From NCBI GenBank assembly GCA_045590195.1, contig JAZNQN010000036.1:1-60643 (forward strand): a stretch of DNA of 60,643 nucleotides. Reading direction: 5' to 3'. The notes beneath the pieces are model-generated. The model saw only the letters and a list, made by a program, of their open reading frames with translations, made no database searches and was not told where the DNA came from. The DNA comes from JAZNQN01 sp045590195 (GTDB taxonomy: Bacteria; Bacillota; Clostridia; UMGS1883; UMGS1540). Position 1 is the stretch's first letter, and each line of letters begins with the position of its first letter. Both the position numbers and the translations under genes were made by a program. Below, piece after piece: positions 16,239 to 24,015 of the stretch.

Positions 16239-16934
16239 AAAAAACCTGATTTCCTGCTTTGTAAGATGACGCCATTTTCCAAGAGGAATATTACCAAGTG
16301 AAACACAACCAACCGATACCCTCTTAAGTTCTAAAACTTCGTGACCAAGCGCCTCGAACATTCGTCTTACCTGACGATTTTTTCCTTCTCTTATAGATAT
16401 TTTAACATCACAGCTTGCAGGGTGTTCTTTAATAACCTCAACAAGCGCAGGAGATGTTTTATCGCCGTCATCAAGAATAACACCTTTTTTAAGCGTTTCT
16501 ACCGTAAAAGAATGAAGCTTACCTGCAACATGAGCAATATAAGTTTTATAAACTTCTTTTCTGGGGTGCATCACATTGTTTGCAAACTCTCCATCATTTG
16601 TTAAAATTAAAAGTCCGCTGGTGTTATAATCGAGTCTACCAACAGGAAAAAGTCTTGCATTTATATCTTCAATCAGTTCAACAACGCATCTTCTTCCTCG
16701 GTCGTCAGTAACTGAAGTTAAAAATCCCTTCGGTTTGTTAAGCGCGATATAATATTTAGTTTCTTCAACATTAATAACCTTTCCATCAATCTCTACAACA
16801 TCGAAATCGGGATTAATGTCGGCAAAATCAAATAGGGTTTCGCCGTTTACCTTAACCTTTCCTTCTTTAATCAGTTCATCAGCTTTTCTTCTTGAACAAA
16901 CGCCGCATGAAGCAATATATTTATTAATACGCAT
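16233..16934 (-). CDS. RsuA/RluB-family rRNA pseudouridine synthase
   Basis: 233 residues: an S4 RNA-binding domain at 1-60 (MRINKYIASCGVCSRRKADELI) and the catalytic domain with GRLDYNTSGLLILTNDG, where D near residue 100 is the catalytic aspartate, plus REGKNRQVRRMFEALGH near 205. It converts uridine to pseudouridine in 23S (RluB/E) or 16S (RsuA) rRNA. The wording favours RluB. A longer open frame reaches 17066 but crosses the hairpin-rich repeat element; ATG 16934 has ACGGAG before it and is the S4 domain start. Confidence 0.92.
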   Translation of the reverse strand: MRINKYIASCGVCSRRKADELIKEGKVKVNGETLFDFADINPDFDVVEIDGKVINVEETKYYIALNKPKGFLTSVTDDRGRRCVVELIEDINARLFPVGRLDYNTSGLLILTNDGEFANNVMHPRKEVYKTYIAHVAGKLHSFTVETLKKGVILDDGDKTSPALVEVIKEHPASCDVKISIREGKNRQVRRMFEALGHEVLELKRVSVGCVSLGNIPLGKWRHLTKQEIRFFK

Positions 16935-16990
16935 AAAAATCTCCGTTCCGTATTTGATAAAATAATTATAAAATAAGTGCACAATTAAGA

Positions 16991-17129
16991 TGTCAATTCT
17001 ACCAGGAGTAAAAATGCTTGCTTGCAAGGGCATTTTTGCGACGCCGTCAATTGACACAGTGCTCATAAGAGCACGAAAGAGCGTTAGCTCTTGAGAATTT
17101 TATGAAATAAAATTCTGCATATGTCAATT
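16991..17129. repeat. Hairpin-rich intergenic element with TGTCAATT boundaries
   Basis: About 140 bases bounded by TGTCAATT at 16991-16998 and 17122-17129, with its reverse complement AATTGACA at 17049-17056. Four perfect hairpins lie in a row: AAAAATGC/GCATTTTT (17010-17037), GTGCTC/GAGCAC (17059-17074), AAGAGC/GCTCTT (17077-17092) and AGAATTTTAT/ATAAAATTCT (17094-17116, 10 bp, 3-nt loop). No gene fits. It looks like a MITE or REP-like mobile repeat or a structured RNA; only one copy is in the window. Confidence 0.55.
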
Positions 17130-17175
17130 ATATCAGATATTAAAAAATTTATCAATACAAAACGAAGATTATTAT

Positions 17176-18234
17176 TTAAACAATTTTTACAACAGGTTTA
17201 ATCAGTTCAGCAGGTTTGCTTTTCATAAGCATAAGAGCTTCTTCTATTTTATCAAAACCCTCAAACACGTGTGTAACGAGATGTGATGTGTCAAGTCTGC
17301 CGCATTTTAAAAGCGCAGCCATTTTTTCCATTTTTCTTCTTCCGCCAGGAGTAAGACCACCACAAATCTTTTTATGTCCCATACCTACTCCCCAGTCAAC
17401 GCGTGGAATTTTAATATTGTCGCCTTCACCAAGATAATTTACATTACCGATAACGCCGCCAGGTTTTAGCATTTTAACCGCCTGAGCGAATGTATCTACA
17501 TCGCCACCTGCTATTACAACTCTGTCAACACCCTTACCTTCGGTTTTGTCTAAAATTTGCTGAACAATATCGCCATTTTTATAGTTTATAATTTCTGTTG
17601 CGCCATAAAGTTTGGCAACTTCAGCACACTTAGGTCTTGAACCTACTGCAAAAATTCTTGCCGCACCTCGAAGTGCAGTTCCGGCAACACTCATAAGTCC
17701 AACCGGGCCAATACCAATAACACACACATCATCGCCAAATTCAACTTCTGCAAGTTCAACACCGTGAAAGCCTGTTACAACCATATCAGGAAGCATACAG
17801 GCGGCCACAGGGTCGACACCTTCAGGTAAAAGTGCCAAATTCGCATCTGCCTCGTTTACGTGAAAATACTCAGAAAAAACACCGTCTTTATAATTTGAAA
17901 ACTTCCAGCCGGAAAGCATACCATCTGAATGCATTGGATAACCCGCCTGTGAATTAACCTTACCCCAATCAGGTGTTATGGCAGGAACAACTACTTTGTC
18001 GCCTTTTTTAAAGTCTTTTACCAGATGCCCAACCTCATCTACAACACCAACCGCTTCGTGGCCTAAAATCATATTATTTCTTTCGCCAATAGCTCCCGAC
18101 CAAACTGTATGAATATCTGATGTGCAGGGAGCGATACAAATTGGTTTTACAATCGCATCAAGCGGACCACACTGTGGTCTGTCTTTCTCAATCCAACCGG
18201 TTTCGCCGATTTTAATCATTGCATAGCCTTTCAA
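17176..18234 (-). CDS. NADP-dependent secondary alcohol dehydrogenase (zinc, TbADH type)
   Basis: 352 residues, the same length as Thermoanaerobacter brockii ADH, and very similar along its whole length. Zinc ligands C37, H59, E60 and D150 (PDMVVTGFHG) match TbADH numbering. The GxGxxG fold segment GIGPVGL is followed by GSRP (198-201) and a Tyr near 218, which select NADP. It interconverts secondary alcohols and ketones, e.g. 2-propanol and acetone. The start is taken as TTG 18234 because it gives the family N-terminus MKGYAM and lies eight bases after GGTGG; the next ATG (18219) would remove five conserved residues. Confidence 0.93.
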   Translation of the reverse strand: MKGYAMIKIGETGWIEKDRPQCGPLDAIVKPICIAPCTSDIHTVWSGAIGERNNMILGHEAVGVVDEVGHLVKDFKKGDKVVVPAITPDWGKVNSQAGYPMHSDGMLSGWKFSNYKDGVFSEYFHVNEADANLALLPEGVDPVAACMLPDMVVTGFHGVELAEVEFGDDVCVIGIGPVGLMSVAGTALRGAARIFAVGSRPKCAEVAKLYGATEIINYKNGDIVQQILDKTEGKGVDRVVIAGGDVDTFAQAVKMLKPGGVIGNVNYLGEGDNIKIPRVDWGVGMGHKKICGGLTPGGRRKMEKMAALLKCGRLDTSHLVTHVFEGFDKIEEALMLMKSKPAELIKPVVKIV

Positions 18235-18254
18235 AAAAAATACCACCTTTCAAT

Positions 18255-18274
18255 GTATTATGTACATATAATAC
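18255..18274. promoter_or_regulatory. Palindromic operator-like site before the alcohol dehydrogenase
   Basis: Seven-base perfect arms GTATTAT (18255-18261) and ATAATAC (18268-18274) flank a 6-bp spacer GTACAT. It sits 20-40 bases before the start codon and includes TATTAT, a likely -10 hexamer on the minus strand, so a bound repressor would block initiation. No regulator gene is adjacent. Confidence 0.4.
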
Positions 18275-18314
18275 CCTGAAAAATGGAAAATATAACAAAA
18301 GGTCTGAAGATGTG

Positions 18315-18337
18315 AAAAAGGGCACCAAATGGTGCCC
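18315..18337 (-). terminator. Terminator of the zinc-ribbon gene
   Basis: GGGCACC/GGTGCCC (18320-18337) with a 4-nt loop; on the minus strand it is followed by five Ts. It ends the sigH-side transcript before the alcohol dehydrogenase gene. Confidence 0.85.
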
Positions 18338-18376
18338 TTATGTTCGTACCGAATATAACCACCTCAAAGCGAGAGA

Positions 18377-18646
18377 TTATTTTTGGTTAGCGAAGCATTC
18401 ACTGCAGTAGATAGGTCTGTCGTTCTTTGGAACGAAAGGAACCTTTGCTTCTTTACCGCAGCTTGCGCATACAGCAGTGTGCATTTCGCGGTTTTCACGA
18501 AGTGCCTGCTTTTTAGCTATGCGGCATTCTTTGCAACGGAGCGGTTCATTCTGGAAACCTTTTTCAGCATAGAACCCCTGTTCACCAGCTGTAAAGATGA
18601 ATTCGTTACCGCAGTCCTTACAAACCAATGTCTTGTCTTCGAACAT
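18377..18646 (-). CDS. Small zinc-ribbon protein with four CxxC motifs
   Basis: 89 residues. Four CxxC knuckles are visible: CKDC at residues 9-12, CKEC near 38, CASC near 61 and CSEC near 83. They form two zinc ribbons, the first matching the 'probable zinc-ribbon domain' family (PF13451-like) and the second the CxxC zinc-ribbon of small RNA- or DNA-binding proteins. Function is unknown. Such genes are common next to growth-related genes in Clostridia. It lies about 90 bases after sigH, behind a tRNA-like element, and has its own terminator. Confidence 0.8.
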   Translation of the reverse strand: MFEDKTLVCKDCGNEFIFTAGEQGFYAEKGFQNEPLRCKECRIAKKQALRENREMHTAVCASCGKEAKVPFVPKNDRPIYCSECFANQK

Positions 18647-18673
18647 AATAGTATCCCCTCACTTTAAAATAGT

Positions 18674-18733
18674 TCACCTACGCCGGAATTGAACCGGCCC
18701 TTCTAAAAGACGCTCGCCGTGAGCTTGCAGGCA
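18674..18733 (-). ncRNA. Compact tRNA-like element lacking a normal anticodon arm
   Basis: Read on the minus strand: 7-bp acceptor-like stem TGCCTGC (18733-18727) with GTAGGTG (18681-18675), three of the pairs being G-U; a D-arm-like GCTC/GAGC stem with a 5-nt loop; a 13-nt stretch with only a 3-bp mini-hairpin where the anticodon arm should be; and a perfect T-arm GCCGG-TTCAATT-CCGGC (18698-18682). No CCA is encoded. It lies 6 bases past the sigH stop. It may be a decayed tRNA gene, a tRNA-mimic in the sigH mRNA, or a chance fold. Confidence 0.45.
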
Positions 18734-18739
18734 TATATT

Positions 18740-19375
18740 CTACTGCTGACGCATTTTATCAATTTTTTTCTTAATGCGTTGCAGAGCATTATCAATAGAT
18801 TTAGCATCGCGGCCAAGAATAACCCCGATTTCCTGATAGCTTTTACCCTGCAGATAACAATTTAAAACGCTTCTTTCAAATCCACTCAAAATCTTTTGAA
18901 GTTTCTTCTCAATATCAGCGTATTGTTCTTTGTTTATCATTATCTCTTCAGGGTTAACAACCTTTGCCTCTTCCCCCAAAACATCAAGTAATGTTATTTC
19001 ATACTCCTCGTCATAAAGCGGACGATTGAGGGAAATATATGTGTTAAGCGGTAAATGTTTCTGTCTTGTTGCTGTTTTAATTGCTGTAATCATCTGTCTT
19101 GTAATACAAAGTTCTGCAAAGCCACGAAAACCAGCCTCTTTTTCGCTATTATAGTCCCTAACAGCTTTAAAAAGGCCAATCATACCTTCTTGAACAATAT
19201 CCTCATGGTCAGCACCAATCAAAAAATATGTTCTGGCACGTTTTAAAACAGCAGTTCTGTACTTTTTAAGCAAAAAATCAAGTGCAGCATCATCACCACT
19301 TTGTGATAAAGAAACAAGCTCTTCATCAGTAAGTTCTTTAAAGTCAACTATTTTTTTATTTGCAGTATTTTCCAT
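18740..19375 (-). CDS. sigH: RNA polymerase sigma factor SigH (Spo0H)
   Basis: 211 residues in the sigma-H family order: region 2 with the core-binding and -10 motifs YFLIGADHEDIVQEGMIGLF and FAELCITRQMITAIKTATRQKHLPLN, and region 4 with the helix-turn-helix SYQEIGVILGRDAKSIDNALQRIKKK. The wording is very close to Bacillus Spo0H, which drives transition-state and early sporulation genes. It implies a sporulation-related programme. I use ATG 19375, with GGGGTG upstream; GTG 19387 is possible. Confidence 0.93.
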   Translation of the reverse strand: MENTANKKIVDFKELTDEELVSLSQSGDDAALDFLLKKYRTAVLKRARTYFLIGADHEDIVQEGMIGLFKAVRDYNSEKEAGFRGFAELCITRQMITAIKTATRQKHLPLNTYISLNRPLYDEEYEITLLDVLGEEAKVVNPEEIMINKEQYADIEKKLQKILSGFERSVLNCYLQGKSYQEIGVILGRDAKSIDNALQRIKKKIDKMRQQ

Positions 19376-19410
19376 AAATAGTTTCACCCCACGAACTCAC
19401 AACTACATTT

Positions 19411-19439
19411 AGTATATCTTGTTTTTTCGTCTTTGTCAA
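19411..19439 (-). promoter_or_regulatory. Sigma-A promoter of sigH
   Basis: Minus strand TTGACA (19439-19434), 17-bp spacer, TATACT (19416-19411), about 35 bases before the start codon. No clear AbrB-type or sigma-H autoregulatory site is evident. Confidence 0.85.
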
Positions 19440-19554
19440 GAAAAATTAATATTTTTTTGTTGAAAAAAGAAAAAAAGTGTTAAAATAATTTAATTTTTTT
19501 GGATATCTTCAATAATTATTTCAAATAATAGCAGAAAAACACCTGGAGGTTGGT

Positions 19555-20532
19555 ATGAAAAAAATACTGATATCTTTTTTAAGTGTAACCTTATTATTTC
19601 ACGCAATAACTCTTAGTGCCGAAAATACTGTTGGCAATATGACACTAAGTTCAAGCAGTGCTGTGCCAAAGGCAGTAAATATTTTTTTAGAAACCAAAAC
19701 AGGAACTACCATTGCAAGCGAAATTTCTGCAACAAGCAAAGGTTCAGGTATCTTATATACAATTGTAACACCACCTGTACTGGGCAGTGTAAACTTAAAT
19801 TCCGAAACAGGCGAATTCATATATACAGCAGGGCAAAATATTGGCGAGGATTATTTTGAGTATTATATAGCTGATAGCAGTTACAAATCGAATATTGCGA
19901 AAGTTTCAATCAGAATTGTTAAAAACGAAACTAAACCGAACGGAAAATACATCGACCTTTGGGATCACTGGGCAGAAGAGTATGCTGTTTATCTTACAGA
20001 AAATGGTTTATTAACCGGCGAGGAGGTTGATGGGGAATTTTATTTTTACCCTGATGATAAAATGACAAGAGGTCAGTTCATAGTTTGGGCGAATTCAGCA
20101 TTTGGGTACGAAGGCTCGACAAACGATAATACACTTCCATTCGAAGACACGGTTAATGCTCCAAAATGGATAATAAAGGCGGCATCTGGTGCATATCATA
20201 ACAATCTAATAACTGGAAGCGAAAATAATGGGAAACTGTATTTCAAGCCAAATGACAATCTTACAAGAGTTGAACTATTTACAATCTTATATAATGTTAT
20301 GCGTCCAAAAGTAAATGAAAAAGTCGTATTGGACTTTGCCGACGCCGAAACATTTCCGTCGTGGGCTATAAATACTCTTAAGGCTATGAAAGGTATTGGT
20401 ATTTTAAAAGGGTATGAAGATAACACCCTTAGAGTATATGGTACTGTAACGCGTGGCGAGGCGGCAAAACTTTTATATGAAACATTAAAAAATATGCAAG
20501 GTAAAAGAAAAACAGAAGAGAGGCTAAAATAA
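19555..20532 (+). CDS. Secreted S-layer homology (SLH) protein with cadherin-like domain
   Basis: 325 residues. A signal peptide (1-22, MKKILISF... ending SAE) is followed by a beta-sandwich of the Big_17/cadherin-like type at about 30-120 (it ends GQNIGEDYFEYYIAD and SKIAKV-like strands), then three SLH modules at about 130-195, 200-260 and 265-320, each with the (F/W)xD...A...TR pattern (MTRGQ, LTRVE, VTRGE). SLH triplets bind pyruvylated wall polymer, so this protein sits on the cell surface. GGAGG lies seven bases before the ATG. Role unknown; perhaps a minor surface or adhesion protein. Confidence 0.88.
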   Translation: MKKILISFLSVTLLFHAITLSAENTVGNMTLSSSSAVPKAVNIFLETKTGTTIASEISATSKGSGILYTIVTPPVLGSVNLNSETGEFIYTAGQNIGEDYFEYYIADSSYKSNIAKVSIRIVKNETKPNGKYIDLWDHWAEEYAVYLTENGLLTGEEVDGEFYFYPDDKMTRGQFIVWANSAFGYEGSTNDNTLPFEDTVNAPKWIIKAASGAYHNNLITGSENNGKLYFKPNDNLTRVELFTILYNVMRPKVNEKVVLDFADAETFPSWAINTLKAMKGIGILKGYEDNTLRVYGTVTRGEAAKLLYETLKNMQGKRKTEERLK

Positions 20533-20533
20533 A

Positions 20534-20557
20534 AAAGGTCCGAATTATCGGACCTTT
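20534..20557. terminator. Bidirectional terminator between the SLH gene and the HIT gene
   Basis: AAAGGTCCG (20534-20542) pairs with CGGACCTTT (20549-20557) around a 6-nt loop, with A and T flanks, between two converging genes. Confidence 0.88.
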
Positions 20558-20563
20558 AATTTA

Positions 20564-20908
20564 TCAACCCGGAGGCCATTGAAGGCTTCTTCCACCAAGA
20601 ATGTGAAAATGCAAATGCTTTACAGTTTGCTGACCATCTTCCCCACAGTTATTCACTACTCTGTAGCCATTTTCATCAATGCCAAGTTCTTTTGTGATTT
20701 TCGAAATTGCTTCAAAGCATTTTGAAACGTAAACCGAATTGTTGGCATTAATTTCGTTTGCAGAAACAATATGTTCTTTAGGAATTACAAGAAAATGCAC
20801 AGGTGCCTGAGGAGAAATATCATGAAAAGCATATACATATTCATCTTCGTATATTTTGTTCGAAGGTATTTCGCCTTTGATTATTTTACAAAACAAACAA
20901 TCTGTCAT
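20564..20908 (-). CDS. HIT-family nucleotide hydrolase (HinT-like)
   Basis: 114 residues with the histidine triad HLHFHILGG near residue 99 and the N-terminal CLFCKIIKGEIPS, which has two Cys and a later possible zinc pair. HinT enzymes hydrolyse aminoacyl- and other nucleoside phosphoramidates, including aminoacyl-AMP. It follows alaS by 16 bases in the same direction; coexpression with an aminoacyl-tRNA synthetase fits a role in clearing aminoacyl-adenylates. GGAGG precedes the ATG. Confidence 0.93.
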   Translation of the reverse strand: MTDCLFCKIIKGEIPSNKIYEDEYVYAFHDISPQAPVHFLVIPKEHIVSANEINANNSVYVSKCFEAISKITKELGIDENGYRVVNNCGEDGQQTVKHLHFHILGGRSLQWPPG

Positions 20909-20924
20909 AATTACGCCTCCAAAA

Positions 20925-23564
20925 CTATTTTATAGCTTCACTGACAAGCTCGTCTACAATAGACAAAGCATTGTCAACCTTATCAAGAAGTTTACCGCCT
21001 GCCTGAGCACTGTCAGGGCGGCCACCACCTCCACCACCGGCAACTGCAGCAACCTGTTTAACGATATTGCCTGCATGAACACCTTTAGCAATTGCTTCTT
21101 TTGTAGCCATTGATACAAATGTTACTTTGTCATCCCCTTTGCTTGCCAAAACAACAAGTGAACATGGGAACTTGTCACGAACCTTATCGCCAATACCACG
21201 CATATCTTCTACAGCCATATTTTCAAACTCAGCACAAAGAACTTTAACATTGCCAATAGTTTTTATACTGGTCATCAAATCGTTAATCATGCCACCAGCA
21301 AGTTTTGCATTGATTTCAGCAATAGTTTTCTGTGCAGTTTTAAGGTTTTCTATCTGAGCTTTTATTTTATTTTCAATTTCAGCAGGTGTACCTTTAAGAA
21401 GTTCTGCGGCAGAAGCTACAATTCTTTCAATACCTTCAAGATAAGCCAAAACGCCTTTGCCTGTAATAGCTTCTATTCTTCTGACGCCTGCTGCAGCGCT
21501 GCTTTCTGAAAGAATTTTGAAAGCGCCAATTGCACTTGTATTATCAACATGGCAGCCACCACAAAGTTCAATACTGTAGTCGCCCATTTTAACAACACGA
21601 ACTACATCGCCATATTTTTCGCCAAAGAGCGCTCTTGCACCCATTTTTTTTGCTTCGCTCTGGCTCATAAGAGTTTTGCTTACAGGAAGAGCATCATAAA
21701 TTGCATCGTTTACTTTCTTTTCTACTGTTTTAATCTGCTCAGATGTCATAGCTTCAAAGTGAGAAAAGTCAAATCTTAATCTGTCAGCAGTTACAAAAGA
21801 ACCTGCCTGTGTAACATGGTCGCCCAAAACTTCCTCAAGTGCTTTCTGCAAAAGGTGGGTTGCACTATGATTTCTCTCTGTGGCTTTTCTAAGCTGAGTA
21901 TCAATTGAAAGTGTAACTTTATCTCCTTTGCTTGCTGTACCTTCAGTAATAGCAACGCAGTGAAGAACTTTTCCGTCGGGTAATTTTTTACAGTCGTAAA
22001 CTTCGGCTTTAAAGCCTTCGCCGTAAATTACGCCTTTATCGCCAACCTGTCCGCCGCCTTCACCATAGAAAACAGTTTTGTCGGTAATAATAACGGCATC
22101 TTCGCCATCACTTACACTGTCGCAAACAGCACCTTTTGAAACAATTGCAATAACTTCGGCTTCGGTTTCACTTAAATCGTACCCGATGAATTCAGTTTTA
22201 ATGGACTTGTCCATTGTTGTGAATACATCTTCACTCCAGCCGGCATCATCGCCAACGTTACGAGCATTTCTGGCTCTTTCTCTCTGTTCGTTCATTTCCT
22301 TATTAAAAGCATCAACATCAACATTTAAACCGTTCTCGGAAAGAATTTCAATTGTGAGATCAACAGGGAAACCATAAGTATCATAAAGTTTAAACGCAGT
22401 TTCACCATCAAGTGTGTTTCTGCCATCTTTTTTAAGTTCTTCAATATACTGAGAAAGCATTGAAAGACCTGTGTCAACAGTTTCATCAAATCTTTCTTCC
22501 TCTGTTTTTATAATCTTTTTAATATATTCGCTCTTTTGCTTAAGTTCAGGATAAGCTTCTCCTGATTCTCTAATAACAGTATCGGCAATTTCATAAAGGA
22601 AAGGTTTGTTAATACCGAGAAGTTTACCATGACGCGCCGCTCTTCTTAAAAGACGACGAAGAACATAACCTCTACCCTCATTTGAAGGAGAAATATTATC
22701 TGAAATCATAAATGTTGTACTTCTGATATGGTCGGTAATAACACGAAGTGATACATCTGTTTTCGCATCATCGCCATAATTCACTCCTGCAACACGGCTG
22801 ATTTCTTTCATAATGTTTGTAATGGTATCAACCTCAAAAATATTGTTAACACCCTGCATAATTGCTGCAATTCTTTCAAGACCCATACCTGTATCGATAT
22901 TTGGGTTTGCAAGGCGGTTATAGTTGCCATTTTCATCTTTATCAAATTGTGTAAATACAAGATTCCAAAATTCCAGATATCTGTCACAATCGCAACCAAT
23001 AGCGCAATCAGGCTTACCGCAGCCAAATTCTTCGCCGCGGTCGTAGTGAATTTCAGAGCAAGGCCCGCATGGTCCCTGACCTATTTCCCAGAAGTTGTCA
23101 TCTTTGCCGAGCCTTACAATTCTGTCAGGTGCAACACCTACTTTTTTTGTCCAGATATCAAATGCTTCATCATCATCTTCGTAAATTGTTACCCAAAGCT
23201 TCTCAACAGGAATTTCAAGCTCTTTTGTTATAAACTCCCACGCCCAGGCAGTTGCTTCGTTTTTAAAGTAATCACCAAAGGAAAAGTTTCCAAGCATCTC
23301 AAAGAATGTGCCGTGACGTGCTGTTTTACCAACGCTTTCAATATCGGGAGTTCTGATACATTTCTGACAAGTAGTAACCCTTGAACGAGGTGGTACTTCT
23401 TTTCCAGTAAAATATGGTTTAAGAGGCGCCATACCCGCATTTATCAAAAGAAGGCTATTATCATTCTGAGGAACGAGCGGAAAGCTCTTCATTCTCAAAT
23501 GACCTTTGCTTTCAAAAAACGAAAGGTATTTTTCTCTTATTTCGTTAAGTCCTAATTTTTTCAT
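20925..23564 (-). CDS. alaS: Alanyl-tRNA synthetase
   Basis: 879 residues, the usual length. Class II catalytic core at 1-240 (MNEIREKYLSFFESKGH-like start, motif 2 around RTPDIESVGKTARHGTFFEM), tRNA recognition domain, editing domain with HSATH near residue 565 and CGGCH near 670 (zinc ligands), then the oligomerising C-Ala domain with a Gly-rich GGGGGGRPDSAQAGG motif near 845. It charges tRNA-Ala and clears misacylated Ser and Gly. GGAGAT precedes the ATG. A T-box leader is not present in the short 5' region. Confidence 0.97.
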   Translation of the reverse strand: MKKLGLNEIREKYLSFFESKGHLRMKSFPLVPQNDNSLLLINAGMAPLKPYFTGKEVPPRSRVTTCQKCIRTPDIESVGKTARHGTFFEMLGNFSFGDYFKNEATAWAWEFITKELEIPVEKLWVTIYEDDDEAFDIWTKKVGVAPDRIVRLGKDDNFWEIGQGPCGPCSEIHYDRGEEFGCGKPDCAIGCDCDRYLEFWNLVFTQFDKDENGNYNRLANPNIDTGMGLERIAAIMQGVNNIFEVDTITNIMKEISRVAGVNYGDDAKTDVSLRVITDHIRSTTFMISDNISPSNEGRGYVLRRLLRRAARHGKLLGINKPFLYEIADTVIRESGEAYPELKQKSEYIKKIIKTEEERFDETVDTGLSMLSQYIEELKKDGRNTLDGETAFKLYDTYGFPVDLTIEILSENGLNVDVDAFNKEMNEQRERARNARNVGDDAGWSEDVFTTMDKSIKTEFIGYDLSETEAEVIAIVSKGAVCDSVSDGEDAVIITDKTVFYGEGGGQVGDKGVIYGEGFKAEVYDCKKLPDGKVLHCVAITEGTASKGDKVTLSIDTQLRKATERNHSATHLLQKALEEVLGDHVTQAGSFVTADRLRFDFSHFEAMTSEQIKTVEKKVNDAIYDALPVSKTLMSQSEAKKMGARALFGEKYGDVVRVVKMGDYSIELCGGCHVDNTSAIGAFKILSESSAAAGVRRIEAITGKGVLAYLEGIERIVASAAELLKGTPAEIENKIKAQIENLKTAQKTIAEINAKLAGGMINDLMTSIKTIGNVKVLCAEFENMAVEDMRGIGDKVRDKFPCSLVVLASKGDDKVTFVSMATKEAIAKGVHAGNIVKQVAAVAGGGGGGRPDSAQAGGKLLDKVDNALSIVDELVSEAIK

Positions 23565-23616
23565 TGTATATCTCCAATCTGCCGCAAAGCGACTAATTTA
23601 CAAACATATTTAGTTT

Positions 23617-23645
23617 ATTATATACTTTTTTTACTTTAAAGTCAA
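23617..23645 (-). promoter_or_regulatory. Sigma-A promoter of alaS
   Basis: Minus strand TTGACT (23645-23640), 17-bp spacer, TATAAT (23622-23617), about 45 bases before the alaS start codon. Confidence 0.85.
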
Positions 23646-23683
23646 TAATTATCGTAGTTTTATATTATTTTTTAATTTAACTA

Positions 23684-23712
23684 TTGATTATTTTTTTAAA
23701 ATAGAGTATAAT
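23684..23712 (+). promoter_or_regulatory. Sigma-A promoter of the SRP RNA gene
   Basis: TTGATT (23684-23689), 17-bp spacer, TATAAT (23707-23712). The predicted start, about 23719, matches the 5' base of the RNA's terminal helix. Confidence 0.88.
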
Positions 23713-23718
23713 AGTTAT

Positions 23719-23986
23719 GTCGTACTAGTCGGGGAGTTAGCGGTGCCCTATACCTGCAATCCGCTACAGCAGGGGCGAATCCCTTTTTGAGGGTTACTTT
23801 TGTATAGCTGAATGATGTAAACGGTGATGACGGCCGGGTCTTGCGCAACATAAGCCTGTGAACCTCGTCAGGTGGGGAACCAAGCAGCGATAAGCGGTTA
23901 CTTGTGTGTGCCGTGAGGTTGCCCGGCAATAGCAGGTTGCATTATTACCGTATGTAAGAGTAATTCGATTTAAGGGGTGTACGGCT
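23719..23986 (+). ncRNA. ffs: Signal recognition particle RNA, large bacterial type
   Basis: About 268 nt. The 5' GTCGTAC pairs with GTACGGC at 23979-23985, followed by a T run. The Alu-domain wording GGTGCCCTATACCTGCAATCCGC typical of Bacillota is at 23741-23763 and the S-domain part around GTCAGGTGGGGAACCAAGCAGC lies at 23868-23889. With FtsY and Ffh it targets nascent membrane proteins. It sits just upstream of dnaX, a classic order in Bacillota. Exact ends are estimated from the terminal pairing. Confidence 0.93.
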
Positions 23987-24015
23987 TATTTTTTTATTAA
24001 GGTTTGAGGTGCACT

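Noticed and set aside
16935..17066. N-terminal extension of the pseudouridine synthase
   Set aside because: It crosses the hairpin element and promoter region, and ATG 16934 has a good ribosome-binding site at the S4 domain start.
18674..18733. A normal functional tRNA gene
   Set aside because: The anticodon arm is missing, the D-loop is only 5 nt, and CCA is not encoded, so a decoding role is unlikely.
23565..23640. T-box or other riboswitch before alaS
   Set aside because: The transcript start predicted from the promoter leaves only about 45 bases of leader, too short for a T-box; no T-box sequence is visible.
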